Shown here piece by piece: positions 8,998 through 18,128 of a DNA stretch of 64,000 bases; position 1 is the stretch's first letter, and each line of letters starts with the position of its first letter. Under the pieces are notes generated by a model. The model made no database searches and was not told the DNA's origin. It was given only the letters and a program-made list of their open reading frames with translations. Both the position numbers and the translations under genes were made by a program. The stretch comes from Candidatus Methanoperedentaceae archaeon GB37 (GTDB lineage Archaea; Halobacteriota; Methanosarcinia; Methanosarcinales; EX4572-44), in assembly GCA_905171695.1 (NCBI GenBank), contig LR991653.1, positions 1,784,150 to 1,848,149 on the forward strand, read 5' to 3'.

Positions 8998-10353
8998 ATG
9001 GCTAAATGCAAATTCAAATCGGGAGCATGGGAATGGGATGTATGGGAATGCCCGCTTGAAGCCCTTCCTGGGGAAGAATACTGCTACTGGCACAGGGAAG
9101 AGGAAGGGAAAGAGCCTGACGATGCGAGGTTAAGGGAATTAAAGGAGAATGAGATTTCAGGGGTATTTTTAAGAGAAGCGAATTTAGGTGGGAAAGAACT
9201 CCGGGAAGCTTTCCTTTGGGAAGCAAATCTTCAGGGAGCTTTCCTTTCGGATGCAGATCTTCAGAAAGCTAACCTTTGGCATGCAGATCTTCAGAAAGCT
9301 AACCTTTGGCATGCAGATCTTCAAGGAGCTACCCTTGAGGATGCAAATCTTCAAGGAGCTACCCTTGAGGATGCAAATCTTGAAGGTGCAAATTTAATCG
9401 GTGTGAGGGCAGATTCTGGAACTCGCTTGGATGGTGCAAATTTGACATACGCAAATCTTTACCACTCTTACCTTGACGAGACGAAGACGCTCAGGAATGC
9501 AAGGTTTGAGAGTGAGAAGGAGATTAATGAGATTGCTGCGGATTTCCTTAAAAAAGGGAATAAAGAATTGGTAGCTTTTGATGTGAAGAAGATTAAAGGG
9601 AATAATTCCGAAGTTGCGGCAAAGCTTCGTGGAGAGGGATTGGTCAGGTATGATTGGGAAGGAAAACCAATAGTCTTTTTTGACAGGAAGAGGCGGAGGG
9701 TTATTAGAGTTCCGGGAGATGTGGAGAATAAACTTTTTCAAAGACTTCGGAAGAGAGGCGGGAATTCCGAAGAGGCGAAGAATTATGTTGAAATAAGCGA
9801 ACTTAACGATTTAATAGAGAGGAATGGACTTGAGAAATATCTTTACAAGGGAAGCGTAGAGGAGCTCTACGAGGCATCCTACGAAGTTTACAACAACCTC
9901 TACTACTTTTATATCCAAAATGGGAGGCTTGAAGAGGCGCTGCGTATGCATTACAGGAGATGTGAGGTTAGGAGGAAGCTATTGAGGGAGCGAGGTTGGA
10001 TTAACTGCTTGAGGTCGTGGATATACGATCTCTTCATCTTGAAGTTACTGACGGGCTATGGAGTGAAGATCTCAAGACCGTTAGTAGCGTCAGCAATAAT
10101 AATCTCAATCTTCGCATTCCTCTTCTGGCTTACAAATGGAATAGTCAAGAATGTGAATGGAACGGTCGCTCCAGACTTCTTTGACTACGTTTACCACAGT
10201 GTAATCACATTCACGAGCTTGGGATACTCAAATATTCAGCCAAATCTTGCGGTGGGACACATTCCGCAGGTCTTAGCCGCTGCAGAATCTATGCTGGGAG
10301 CATTAATGATGGCTCTACTCATATTCACAATCACTTACCGCGTTTCTCGCTAA
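8998..10353 (+). CDS. Pentapeptide-repeat protein fused to a two-helix ion channel domain
   Basis: A 451-aa protein. Residues 1-35 hold a possible zinc site C4, C18, C29, H32. Residues 60-165 are pentapeptide repeats of the A(D/N)LxxA type, predicted to form a right-handed quadrilateral beta-helix. Residues 170-355 are charged and helical. Residues 355-451 form a channel module: helix 1 'VASAIIISIFAFLFWL', pore loop with 'HSVITFTSLGYSNIQP', helix 2 'MLGALMMALLIFTIT'. The filter reads TSLGYSN rather than the potassium-selective TVGYG, so selectivity is open. Pentapeptide plus Ion_trans_2 fusions are known. The protein is intact although the flanks are decayed IS DNA. The gene begins ATG at 8998 with AGAAG just upstream. 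Confidence 0.8.
   Translation: MAKCKFKSGAWEWDVWECPLEALPGEEYCYWHREEEGKEPDDARLRELKENEISGVFLREANLGGKELREAFLWEANLQGAFLSDADLQKANLWHADLQKANLWHADLQGATLEDANLQGATLEDANLEGANLIGVRADSGTRLDGANLTYANLYHSYLDETKTLRNARFESEKEINEIAADFLKKGNKELVAFDVKKIKGNNSEVAAKLRGEGLVRYDWEGKPIVFFDRKRRRVIRVPGDVENKLFQRLRKRGGNSEEAKNYVEISELNDLIERNGLEKYLYKGSVEELYEASYEVYNNLYYFYIQNGRLEEALRMHYRRCEVRRKLLRERGWINCLRSWIYDLFILKLLTGYGVKISRPLVASAIIISIFAFLFWLTNGIVKNVNGTVAPDFFDYVYHSVITFTSLGYSNIQPNLAVGHIPQVLAAAESMLGALMMALLIFTITYRVSR
9251..9370 (+). repeat. 30-bp tandem duplications in the pentapeptide region
   Basis: The 30-bp unit at 9251-9280 is repeated exactly at 9281-9310. A second 30-bp unit at 9311-9340 is repeated at 9341-9370 with a single base difference. 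Each unit encodes ten residues, two pentapeptides. Such identity implies recent duplication. Confidence 0.9.
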
Positions 10354-10479
10354 CACTTCACTCCAAGACTCACTATAGATGATCCTCTCTCTAAGGGTGA
10401 AGAATCCAATCACAGGATCTCTTGATGTATAGGAACGCATCCTGTACTCCAAGTAAATCCAAGCAAAGCGAGTATTATC

Positions 10480-10865
10480 TTGATGAGAGTGCTATTCAGC
10501 TAAATTCTGATAGGAGTAGTGTGATAAACACTTCTGCTGTTAAATACAGGGAAGGAAAGAGGAGATCAAATCAATCTCTGGCTTTACAGCTTTGAATGGG
10601 AGTGATGCTATAATGCTCTCAGATTCCTGCAAATCAGATGATATGATAACTTTCCTTGAACTCATAAAAAAGCAGAATCCAGATAAGTCATTATGCATCG
10701 TACTGGACAATGCAAGGATCCATCATGCAAAAACTGTTAAGATAAGAGCAGAAGAAACTTGACATCCATTTTATTTACCTTCCACCTTATTCTCCAAACT
10801 TAAATCCTATCGAGTTTGGCTGGAAGAGTTTATTAGTGCAGAAAGATTGGAAGAATGACTATAAC
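10480..10865 (+). mobile_element. Decayed IS630-like transposase, DDE part (copy C1)
   Basis: Read across frames the region gives 'LDESAIQLNSDRSSV' (first catalytic Asp region), 'DDMITFLELIKKQNPDKSLCIVLDNARIHHAKTVK' (second Asp), and 'IHFIYLPPYSPNLNPIEFGWKS' (Glu), the C-terminal DDE domain of IS630. It matches the copy at 25392-25753 closely. Several frameshifts and stops make it a pseudogene. The 120 bp between the channel gene and this remnant (10354-10479) show nothing recognisable. Confidence 0.75.
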
Positions 10866-10887
10866 TGTTGTTAGCTGATCGCTTTGA

Positions 10888-13050
10888 TTAATACAGTCTT
10901 TCTTTGTAGGGTAGTGTGATCTCTCCTACTTTGCTCAGGTCAACGAGTTTGTTCATTAGTATCTTTCTTGATGATATTGTGTACAGGGTGTTGTCGATGT
11001 AGAGTGCTCTTCGGACTGCTGCGGGTGAGTGCCGGTGGTAGTATTCTTCTTCGTACTCGTTCTCGTGGGTTACTCTGCCTTTGAGTTTGAAGCCGGTGAG
11101 TGTCACGTTGAAGACGTATGCTCCCTGCCAGACCTTCTCAATGCCTCTCTCTCTGTAACCGTTCATGACCTCTCGTATTGGGATCACGAGCAGGTTCTTC
11201 TCTCTGGAGAATAGGAATGCTTTGTGGTCGCGGAGTGCTTCAGAGTCTGTGCCGCTCTCTCCTATCTCGTATCGGTCTATCTCTTCTGGCTCTTCAACGT
11301 TTGAGACGTTGAATAGTGCGAGTTTCACGCCTTTTATCGATACACCGCCCCACTCGTTCGTTCCTGTCTCTTTGCCGATTCCGATTATATGGTCTTCATC
11401 GTAGGGGTGGAGATAGTCTGAGAATCCTGGTATCTTGAGTTTGCCGAGTACTTCGGGTCTCTCTGGTTCTGAGAGGTCGATTACGAAGAAGGGGTCGGTT
11501 CGTTTGAATGTGACCATGTAGAGCCGTTCACTTATGAATCGTGTTGAGTATATTCGTTCGCCTGGAGCGATCTCTTCGAGGCTTCCTATGGTGGTGAGGG
11601 TAGGGTCGAGCACGTAGACGTTGTTGTACTCGGTAGAGCCGTCTCTTCTCGTCCAGAATCTGGTTGTGGTGGCAACTCTCAGGTTCTCTTCGTACTCGTC
11701 GAGTGAGAACTGGTTCAGGAGTCTCCCTGGGACTTCGCCTCGTGCTTCGTACTCGATATCACCGTCTTCGATTCTGATTTTATGAATTATGGTTTTGTCT
11801 CTCTCCAGTGCTTTTCTTTCTTCGTATTCTCTAACAGCATCCTCGATTCGCTCTATCAGAGCTTCTTTCTCGTTTTCGTCCATCTGGTTGTACATCTCTT
11901 CGAGTATTGATGATATCGTTTCCCACTCTTCAGCCGTGCCAAGATCCTTTGCTCTTATCGCTTCTATCGCATCTCTTGTATCTTCTGGGAGGAGCGGGGT
12001 TACGATCTTGTGGAAGATCTCCCTCCGCTCTTCTTGGTAATACCGGTAGGGAAGGTTCTTTGGATAGGTTATGTAGATGTTCTTCTTTGAGACGTATAGG
12101 TTGTTTGAGTAGCCCATCATGAAGGACTTTGCGGTGATCTCGTCTTCTCCTGTTATGTTGATTGCTGCGATCGTGTGGAAGACGTAGTTCTCTTCAGGGT
12201 TGTCAAAGTAGTAGATCTCTGGTCTCATGACCTTAACCGATCCTTCTCTTATAAGAGGCAGGTCGATGAAGTCGTTATGGTAGTAGACGTGGTCCTTAAC
12301 GATGAGATAGACCCAGTCGCCGATCATTCGTGACTGGAAGTATTCTCCGTTGAGGCTATAGTTTGCAACGAGCCTTGGGTTCTCTCTGAGAGAGATGTTG
12401 TAGATCAGCGCGCTTGTTCTGGGTGCACGCCGCGTCTCTGGCTTGAAGCCGTATTCCGGGTAAAAGAGTACATCGTGAGTGTCCTCTGTGAATACGACGA
12501 GTCGATCACCTCTCACGAAGATCTCTCTCGGATTGCCATCTATCTCTCTCTTTGATAGAATCTCTGCCTCCTCGGGTGGATATGCGCGAACGATCACGAG
12601 ATTATCCTCGACTAGTGTGTAGATGTATTTACCATCGTTCTTCACAAAGTCTGCTTCATCGACACCTTCCACCTGGATGTTGGTTGTCGAATACTCTGCT
12701 GCACCCTCACCTGCTTCCGCTCCAGCCTTTGTTGCAGGAGTGGGCGCGGGCACTGGCATTCCAGACTCGGTAACCGCCATCTCTTCCATCCCCACCATCA
12801 TCTCTCCCATGAGAGCACGGGGCGCGCCAACATGGAAGCCCTGCGATGCCTCAATCCGGGCTTTCAGGAACTCACGAATCTCATCTGCTGATGAGAACTT
12901 CTTTAACTCCTGGCTTGCCCCGAGCTCTGAGAGATCTATCCCAGAGCCATCCGATGGGGTCTTCTCACCAACGTCTGTCTCCTGGACGCACCCGCTTAAG
13001 AGAAGCATGCCAAGAAGAATACCTACCAGAACCACTCTACCTTTCATCAT
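10888..13050 (-). CDS. Secreted beta-propeller domain lipoprotein
   Basis: A 720-aa exported protein. The first 20 residues are a signal peptide ending in the lipobox-like LLLSGC, so it is probably a lipoprotein. The core matches the archaeal and bacterial 'Beta_propel' family (PF09826 type): 'NIQVEGVDEADFVKNDGKYIY' followed by 'VIVRAYPPEEAEIL', repeated propeller strands such as 'NVYVLDPTLTTIGSLEEIAPGERIYS' and 'FFVIDLSEPERPEVLGKLKIPGFSDYL'. A charged helical insertion with 'EEMYNQMDENEKEALIER' lies in the middle. I choose the ATG at 13050 because GGTGG lies just upstream and the six residues before it are not signal-like. The function of the family is unknown. Confidence 0.8.
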   Translation of the reverse strand: MMKGRVVLVGILLGMLLLSGCVQETDVGEKTPSDGSGIDLSELGASQELKKFSSADEIREFLKARIEASQGFHVGAPRALMGEMMVGMEEMAVTESGMPVPAPTPATKAGAEAGEGAAEYSTTNIQVEGVDEADFVKNDGKYIYTLVEDNLVIVRAYPPEEAEILSKREIDGNPREIFVRGDRLVVFTEDTHDVLFYPEYGFKPETRRAPRTSALIYNISLRENPRLVANYSLNGEYFQSRMIGDWVYLIVKDHVYYHNDFIDLPLIREGSVKVMRPEIYYFDNPEENYVFHTIAAINITGEDEITAKSFMMGYSNNLYVSKKNIYITYPKNLPYRYYQEERREIFHKIVTPLLPEDTRDAIEAIRAKDLGTAEEWETISSILEEMYNQMDENEKEALIERIEDAVREYEERKALERDKTIIHKIRIEDGDIEYEARGEVPGRLLNQFSLDEYEENLRVATTTRFWTRRDGSTEYNNVYVLDPTLTTIGSLEEIAPGERIYSTRFISERLYMVTFKRTDPFFVIDLSEPERPEVLGKLKIPGFSDYLHPYDEDHIIGIGKETGTNEWGGVSIKGVKLALFNVSNVEEPEEIDRYEIGESGTDSEALRDHKAFLFSREKNLLVIPIREVMNGYRERGIEKVWQGAYVFNVTLTGFKLKGRVTHENEYEEEYYHRHSPAAVRRALYIDNTLYTISSRKILMNKLVDLSKVGEITLPYKERLY

Positions 13051-13263
13051 CTTCCACCATCCCCACATGCAATCGTCTTACATGATCAATGGGAGATACT
13101 GCTAAATAATAGCTTTCGAGATTGATCAATCTTTCCATTGGTCTTTTCCATTGAAGTGAGCTATGAAGAGTAGATGATGTGGTATGTTTAATTACAATGG
13201 TGGTGATCGAATCGATTGTAGTGTTTTCTGGAGGGTTGTCCATTTAGGCTCAATCTGATACAG

Positions 13264-14379
13264 TTGTTCACGAGTGCATCGGTCTTTATGTGCCTCGTCT
13301 ACATACCGCTCGTTGCAGAAGATCTCGGTGCAACGCATACAGAGATCGGGATCATCGGCGCAGTCTACGGAATCGCCTTATTCACATCATCGTACATCTT
13401 CGGACGGGCAACAGACATCTATCCCCCAAAACTATTGTTATATGCTGGATGCATGACCTGTGCACTCTTCTTCTTCCTCCAGACCCTTGCAACCACACCA
13501 GGATCTCTCGGCTTGATACGCGCCCTTGCAGGCTTCAGCACCGGCATACTTCCTGCTGCGCTGATCAGTTATGTGCACACAATGGGGCGGAACGTTGGGA
13601 AGTTTGTCTCGTTCGGTGCGCTCGGCTGGGCTCTCGGGGCAGTTGTCGCTGGCGTTGTGGCACGGTTATCTGGGGATCTGAACGGGATATTCATTGTATC
13701 ATCAATATTCTTCATAGCATCAGCCGTTCTCTTGATTGGGCTTCCTCAGGTCTCAGAGAGGTATCAGGATGGCGATCTCCCCTCGATGATAACGATTAAA
13801 AAGAACTTTGCTATCTACGCTACGTTCTTTGCGCGGCACACCGCTGCATGTAGTATATGGATCATCTTCCCGCTTTACCTAAAAGCACTTGACGCAGGAG
13901 CGCTTGAGATAGGTGTGCTCTATGCAGTAAACCCGATCTCACAGTTCGTGATCATGCAGCAGATCAAGACTCATAACAGTGAACGGCTCATAGAGATCGG
14001 ACACGTGGCATCTGTAGCAGCTTTCGTGAGCATAAGCCTCCTCACAAGCTACTCTCAGGCGGTTCTGAGCATGTTCTTGATTGCAGTATCATGGTCATTC
14101 CTGTACGTCGGATCGATCCTGACGCTCTTAAAAGAGAACCCCAGTAGTCGTGGTACTGCCATCGGGATACTCTCATCTGCCATAAGTATAGCTGCTGTCG
14201 GAGGATCCTTTCTTGGAGGAGGGCTCTCAGACCTCGCGCAGAGTCTCCTATCATCAGACCTGATGGCTTACCGCGTCGTCTGTGGACTTGCAGCCATAAT
14301 CTCGGCAGCAGGCTTCATCAGCTACAGAGTTTCTCGATCCCGCATGCGAAGTAAGAGGAGTTACTTACAGAGTAGGTAA
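13264..14379 (+). CDS. Major facilitator superfamily transporter
   Basis: A 371-aa permease with 11-12 hydrophobic segments. 'GAVYGIALFTSSYIFGRATDIYPPKLLL' is the MFS loop 2-3 signature (G-x3-D-R-like). The start is uncertain: the frame is open upstream to a stop near 13217 but contains no ATG or GTG, leaving TTG at 13264, which cuts close to helix 1. The C-terminal residues SYLQSR are encoded by a palindromic repeat unit (14360-14380), so the natural C-terminus may have been altered. Substrate unknown. Confidence 0.7.
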   Translation: MFTSASVFMCLVYIPLVAEDLGATHTEIGIIGAVYGIALFTSSYIFGRATDIYPPKLLLYAGCMTCALFFFLQTLATTPGSLGLIRALAGFSTGILPAALISYVHTMGRNVGKFVSFGALGWALGAVVAGVVARLSGDLNGIFIVSSIFFIASAVLLIGLPQVSERYQDGDLPSMITIKKNFAIYATFFARHTAACSIWIIFPLYLKALDAGALEIGVLYAVNPISQFVIMQQIKTHNSERLIEIGHVASVAAFVSISLLTSYSQAVLSMFLIAVSWSFLYVGSILTLLKENPSSRGTAIGILSSAISIAAVGGSFLGGGLSDLAQSLLSSDLMAYRVVCGLAAIISAAGFISYRVSRSRMRSKRSYLQSR

Positions 14380-14380
14380 C
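14360..14380 (+). repeat. Single palindrome unit related to the double-palindrome family
   Basis: Arms GTTACTTAC and GTAGGTAAC around AGA. Eight of nine arm positions pair. It matches the second hairpin of the elements at 8711 and 32599 and overlaps the last codons of the MFS gene. Confidence 0.6.
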
Positions 14381-14389
14381 TATGTAGAA

Positions 14390-14422
14390 TATGCAGAAAG
14401 TATGCAGAAAGTATGCAGAAAG
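14390..14422 (+). repeat. Three tandem copies of an 11-bp unit
   Basis: TATGCAGAAAG occurs three times without interruption at 14390-14400, 14401-14411 and 14412-14422, between the convergent MFS and DUF356 genes. No function is apparent. Confidence 0.85.
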
Positions 14423-14440
14423 AGACCCGGGTTCACCGAC

Positions 14441-14809
14441 CTATCTCTTCGTAAGGTGGCGTGAGAGATCTACCGTCAGATTGATCTCTGGCATGTGAGG
14501 TAACATGCTTGCAACCTCGGCATATTTACTATACTTCGGGCTGACAATTATTATATGCGCTGGTGGGTGTATCTTTCGAAGCCTGTTTATGGCTGTCCCT
14601 GCGTCCTCCATTATAGAGACTGCAGCCGCAGCACAGCACGTATTCTTAAGAGGCTTGTTCATCACATCAACCAGTATCTCGTCAGCCACCCGAGGGTCCA
14701 TCTGCCGCGGGTTGTCGGAGAATGATATGCGAGCATATTTTATAAGATCGCATAACGCCGTGTTCACTTTATTCACATCATCCGACCTGACTATAGCAAT
14801 CGGATGCAT
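14441..14809 (-). CDS. DUF356-like conserved protein
   Basis: A 122-aa protein. 'MHPIAIVRSDDVNKVNTALCDLIKYA' and 'INRLRKIHPPAHIIIVSPKYSKYAEVASMLP' resemble the methanogen-type DUF356 family as I remember it. The annotated start at ATG 14809 has GAGG six bases upstream and agrees with the usual family N-terminus; the frame is open 15 codons further up. A Cys pair (CCAAAA) lies mid-protein. It sits just downstream of fae-hps on the same strand, with a 79-bp gap. Function unknown. Confidence 0.6.
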   Translation of the reverse strand: MHPIAIVRSDDVNKVNTALCDLIKYARISFSDNPRQMDPRVADEILVDVMNKPLKNTCCAAAAVSIMEDAGTAINRLRKIHPPAHIIIVSPKYSKYAEVASMLPHMPEINLTVDLSRHLTKR

Positions 14810-14888
14810 GAATTCCTCTCTACCATCCTCAAACGTCATCAGACTAGACACCACATCTTACTCTCTGATAAGCTTTATCGTTTGCAAC

Positions 14889-16091
14889 TCAAAAATCGGT
14901 CATCACGCGATACTGATCAATCTCAGGTTTCTTCATACGCTCCAGGAACTGCTCAGTCTTGAGCCGCACATCCTTTGACTTGGTGATGTCACGTCCAACA
15001 ACTATTATATCAGCACCTGCCTTAAGCGCCTCATCTATCGTCTGATCGGTTGGCGAGAGCTTATCCACCCGCACGCCACCCGCAACCGCAACAAGAATCC
15101 CCTTTGAGAGCTCCTTGATCTCAGATATCACATCCAAGCCAAGAGCGCCTGTATTCTCAAGATCTATCGCCCTGTGCAGTTCAACAACCTCAGGCTTGAT
15201 AGCAAGCTCCTTCAAAAGCTCCACAGGATCTTTCACATTCAACATGTCAATAACCGAGTATATCCCGGTCTTCTTCGCCTCACGTATCGCCTTCTCAATC
15301 GTTGAAGTTGGTGCAAGTCCCGAGATCACAACAGCATCCGCCGTGGCATCAGCAACCATCCGTGCCTCCAGATTCCCAGTGTCAAGTGTCTTCAAATCAG
15401 CCACGATGAACGCATTGGGACGCACCTCACGGATCCGCTCCACCACATTCACACCATATCGTTTGATAAGCGGAGTGCCCGCTTCAATTATCAGATGATC
15501 GCTCTCAGGTATCTCCCGAAGTATCCGCTGCACATAACCGATATCAGGTATATCGATTGCTACCTGCAGATACGGTGGATCCCAGAGTCGTGTCACCTTG
15601 AAACCCATAATCGGATGTGCCGCCCTATCCTTCTCATCAATAACAGTTTTAATATCAGGAAATCCTTCCATCGCACGCTCAAGTGCAAGCCTCGTCGCAC
15701 CATAATTATATCGATATATCTTGCTATAATCCCGCGCATCAGGATGAATAAATACACTTACAACAACCACCAGTTCTTCAACCCTCTCCCTAGGTATCAC
15801 ACCACTCTCAACCGAGTCTGCAACAGCAAGCGCCACAGCATTCTGCGCAGGCCCAAAGATCTGTGAAGCCTGATCCATACTCTTAACAGTCACCTTCGGA
15901 ACAATAAGAGTTGCAGGCTTTGTCAAAAGATTCGGGCGTATCACAGATAGAAGCGGCGTATGCCCTGCCGAGAGCTGTGCCATCCCTGTTGCAAAGGCTG
16001 TACCCGCAGCCCCATCCTTCTCACCTATTATCAGATCAACATGCGCAAGTTCAGGCGCCTCGCCGATGAGCGCTTCTCCAACCAAAAACAA
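14889..16091 (-). CDS. fae-hps: Bifunctional formaldehyde-activating enzyme / 3-hexulose-6-phosphate synthase
   Basis: A 400-aa fusion. Residues 1-160 are Fae, which condenses formaldehyde with tetrahydromethanopterin: '[26 protein letters not shown]' includes the active-site His, and '[22 protein letters not shown]' is typical. Residues 165-400 are Hps, a decarboxylase-superfamily TIM barrel: '[14 protein letters not shown]', '[18 protein letters not shown]', '[10 protein letters not shown]', '[12 protein letters not shown]'. In archaea this fusion links ribulose-5-phosphate synthesis to C1 metabolism. The family normally begins MFLVGEAL, which fits the TTG at 16091, preceded nine bases upstream by GAGG. 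GTG 16106 is the alternative. Confidence 0.92.
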   Translation of the reverse strand: MFLVGEALIGEAPELAHVDLIIGEKDGAAGTAFATGMAQLSAGHTPLLSVIRPNLLTKPATLIVPKVTVKSMDQASQIFGPAQNAVALAVADSVESGVIPRERVEELVVVVSVFIHPDARDYSKIYRYNYGATRLALERAMEGFPDIKTVIDEKDRAAHPIMGFKVTRLWDPPYLQVAIDIPDIGYVQRILREIPESDHLIIEAGTPLIKRYGVNVVERIREVRPNAFIVADLKTLDTGNLEARMVADATADAVVISGLAPTSTIEKAIREAKKTGIYSVIDMLNVKDPVELLKELAIKPEVVELHRAIDLENTGALGLDVISEIKELSKGILVAVAGGVRVDKLSPTDQTIDEALKAGADIIVVGRDITKSKDVRLKTEQFLERMKKPEIDQYRVMTDF

Positions 16092-16102
16092 GATGATCAA
16101 CC

Positions 16103-16306
16103 TCACATATCTACTGATTGCGTGGTATTTATTGATTTCGTATACTTAAATTCTGCCACAACAATGCCCACAATAAGCACACGGTACAAATTATCTAACA
16201 TCCAGAGTTCATACCAAAACTCAAAACCCTCTATAGGGTGATGGAAGCCGCTATGTAGAGCATACCGATGAAAAGGATCTTCAGGGCTTCGAACTTCTTT
16301 CCACAT
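16103..16306 (-). CDS. Possible small membrane protein upstream of fae-hps
   Basis: A 67-codon frame with one hydrophobic segment ([13 protein letters not shown]). Its stop TGA lies inside the fae-hps ribosome binding site, which would fit coupling. An AGGAGGT lies immediately before the ATG, unusually close. I recognise no family, and it may be untranslated leader. The rest of the 16092-16417 interval shows a GGGACCGAAAAGACCC-like inverted repeat (minus strand) and nothing else. Confidence 0.25.
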   Translation of the reverse strand: MWKEVRSPEDPFHRYALHSGFHHPIEGFEFWYELWMLDNLYRVLIVGIVVAEFKYTKSINTTQSVDM

Positions 16307-16409
16307 ACCTCCTAAATCGATCTCCTGAATCTATGCTCACAGTAATTGGGTCTTTTCGGTCCCTATTATTTTCACGTATAATAGATTTTATTCCTGTCTT
16401 TCTGTTGTA

Positions 16410-17124
16410 ATTTCTTAGGACCCGTCCACATAGGATTATAAATATGGGAGACTATCTTTTATTTATGCTGAGGGTAAGGGAAATTGTTGAAGAGTTGAAG
16501 GTGTTTGAGAGGAATAAGGTTCCTTTTGAGGTTAAGGTTCTCGGTGTTGCAACCTATATTCAGACGTCTTCTGTGAGAAGGACTGCTAGAATTCTCTCTG
16601 AGCTTCATCCAGTCTCTAAAACCTCTGTTTGGAACTGGATACGGAAGTTTGAAGAGAAATTGCCTGTTGTATCAGAGAAGAAGAGAAGATACTCTATAGC
16701 ATTGGACGAAACAGTTGTTAAATCAAATAAAAAGGCGTACTATGTCTATTCTGCGGTAGATGTTGAGAAGAACGAGTTAATTCTGATGAGAGTTTATACA
16801 AACAGAAATTATCTTGTTTCAAGGTCTTTTCTCAAAGAAGTGCTAAAGTTCTGCGAGAACAAGCCAAGATTCATCGTTGATAAAGCTCCCTGGCTTATAG
16901 ATGCACTGAAAAGCCTGGATCTGGAATTTGAGCATCAAACCTTTCGGAGAGAGAAGCCTGGTTGAATCAGTGTTTTCTTCGCTAAAGCAGAGAATAAAGA
17001 TATTCTTTTACTCAATTAACTCTTTTAATCCTGTTAAAAACTGGAATTTATTCTGTAAGCTATTTATGCTTTATTATAATCGGTTGAGGTGGTGTTTATG
17101 TTAAGTGGACACGTCCATTTCTTA
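16410..17124 (+). mobile_element. IS6-like insertion sequence, copy A1, with 8-bp target duplication
   Basis: The element runs 16418-17116 (699 bp). The left end begins GGACCCGTCCAC, and the right end, read inverted, begins GGACGTGTCCAC. ATTTCTTA is present at both flanks (16410-16417 and 17117-17124), a perfect 8-bp target duplication typical of IS6. Related copies are at 18129, 32719 and 53333. Confidence 0.9.
16444..17104 (+). pseudogene. IS6-like transposase with a +1 frameshift
   Basis: DDE transposase. The first frame (16444-16965, 173 aa) has a helix-turn-helix region 'SSVRRTARILSELHPVSKTSVWNWIRKFEE', the first catalytic Asp in 'ALDETVVKS' and the second in 'IVDKAPWLID'. After 'HQTF' an extra C in CCTTTCGGAG shifts the frame. 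Skipping it gives 'GERSLVESVFSSLKQRIKIFF', with the catalytic Glu, to a stop at 17102-17104. So the Glu is separated from the two Asp residues. The same extra base is in copies A2 and A3, while the relative at 53378 lacks it. Either an inherited lesion or programmed +1 frameshifting. Confidence 0.8.
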
Positions 17125-17397
17125 TCTCACAGGAGTCATATACAGGATCCCCATTCATTACTTCTGGAGTTCAAAGATACGCTTATATGCTCCATTCGTA
17201 CTTACGTGGAACACCCCTCCACACACCGCCGCCTGTCGCGAGCAGAATAAAGGATACCATTAAAAGGCATTCCTTAAGCTTGTCCCTCTGGTCTTCCTGC
17301 CCCTCGCTCTTCCGGTGACAGAGAATTGAGGGTCAGAAGCTTTCTTGCCTCGTGAAATGCATCGACAGAGCCAATGTGATATATTCCCATGAAAAAG
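17125..17397. other. Gap between IS copy A1 and the MBL gene
   Basis: About 270 bp. The only frame worth noting is on the minus strand, 17390-17274 (38 codons, MGIYHIGSVDAFHEARK...), starting seven bases after the MBL-fold stop codon. I recognise no family and do not claim it as a gene. The GC-rich stretch near 17220-17330 shows no clear hairpin. Confidence 0.3.
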
Positions 17398-18048
17398 CTA
17401 AATCTCAATGGTCATACCGGCTTTACACTCTCGACATCTCTCCCCAAATATCTCTTTAACCCTGATCTTGTATCTCGTACAATGGCATGGAACTATCATC
17501 GATAGATCCCCTATGCATTCATATCTGTTGAACTCGTGGAACCCCCCTATCACACCATAGATATCCCCATACCTGCGAGCAGCGTCGAGGATGGTTTCAA
17601 GACCAGGGTGGGCACAGCCGGTCACCACCACGAGACCTGCTCCTGTCTTAAGGATCAGAGCCTGCTCTCTTCCGCTCTTAAACTCGCCTGTTGTCCATAT
17701 ATGTTCTGTAATGCACTGTGTTTTCGTCTCAACTCGCTTTGCTCTTCTTCCAATCTCTTCTTTCAGGCGTGGAGATGACGAATCCGGGAGGTGCACAACA
17801 ACTCGCGGGTGTAAAACATCAGCGATGCCGCCTATATGATCCCAGTGAGTATGAGAGATCACTATAATATCGATCTCTTCTCTCTCAACACCAAAGCGCT
17901 CCAGGTTGTGAAGTAACAAATTTCCGTCCCAACCAGCATCGAAGAGCACCTTCTCGCCAGCAGCCTCAATAAGAGAAGAAAAACCCCAACCACCAGCGAA
18001 ACCCTCAAGAGCCTCGTTATCATAAACGATTCTCAATCTCATCTCCAC
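17398..18048 (-). CDS. MBL-fold metallo-hydrolase (COG1237 type)
   Basis: A 216-aa metallo-beta-lactamase fold protein. The metal motif HTHWDHIGG follows 'IDIIVIS'. 'FDAGWDGNLLLHNLERFGV', 'VVTGCAHPGLETIL' and 'VIGGFHEF' are typical of the COG1237 group, which includes proteins annotated as dihydropterin ribofuranosyl-aminobenzene phosphate synthases of the methanopterin route. That specific role is not proven here. The C-terminus is Cys-rich (CRECKAG). GTG start at 18048; an ATG two codons on is equally possible. A TATATTTA box lies about 25-30 bp upstream. The gene lies between two directly oriented IS6-like copies. Confidence 0.75.
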   Translation of the reverse strand: MEMRLRIVYDNEALEGFAGGWGFSSLIEAAGEKVLFDAGWDGNLLLHNLERFGVEREEIDIIVISHTHWDHIGGIADVLHPRVVVHLPDSSSPRLKEEIGRRAKRVETKTQCITEHIWTTGEFKSGREQALILKTGAGLVVVTGCAHPGLETILDAARRYGDIYGVIGGFHEFNRYECIGDLSMIVPCHCTRYKIRVKEIFGERCRECKAGMTIEI

Positions 18049-18128
18049 ACCATCCTTGGATGAATAGATAGATAAATATAGCCATTCTTCTAATTTTCTA
18101 CACTAATAAACTCTTCCACTTAGTAGGA

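Noticed and set aside
9251..9370. Regular 30-bp repeats that could look like a CRISPR or satellite array
   Set aside because: The repeats are contiguous without spacers, in frame, and encode pentapeptides within an intact gene.
9188..9397. Alternative-frame repeat protein in the pentapeptide gene
   Set aside because: A period of 30 bp keeps every frame open; only the pentapeptide frame continues into conserved domains.
14390..14422. Three 11-bp tandem repeats as an origin iteron or array
   Set aside because: Too few and too short, with no replication gene or A/T-rich unwinding region next to them.
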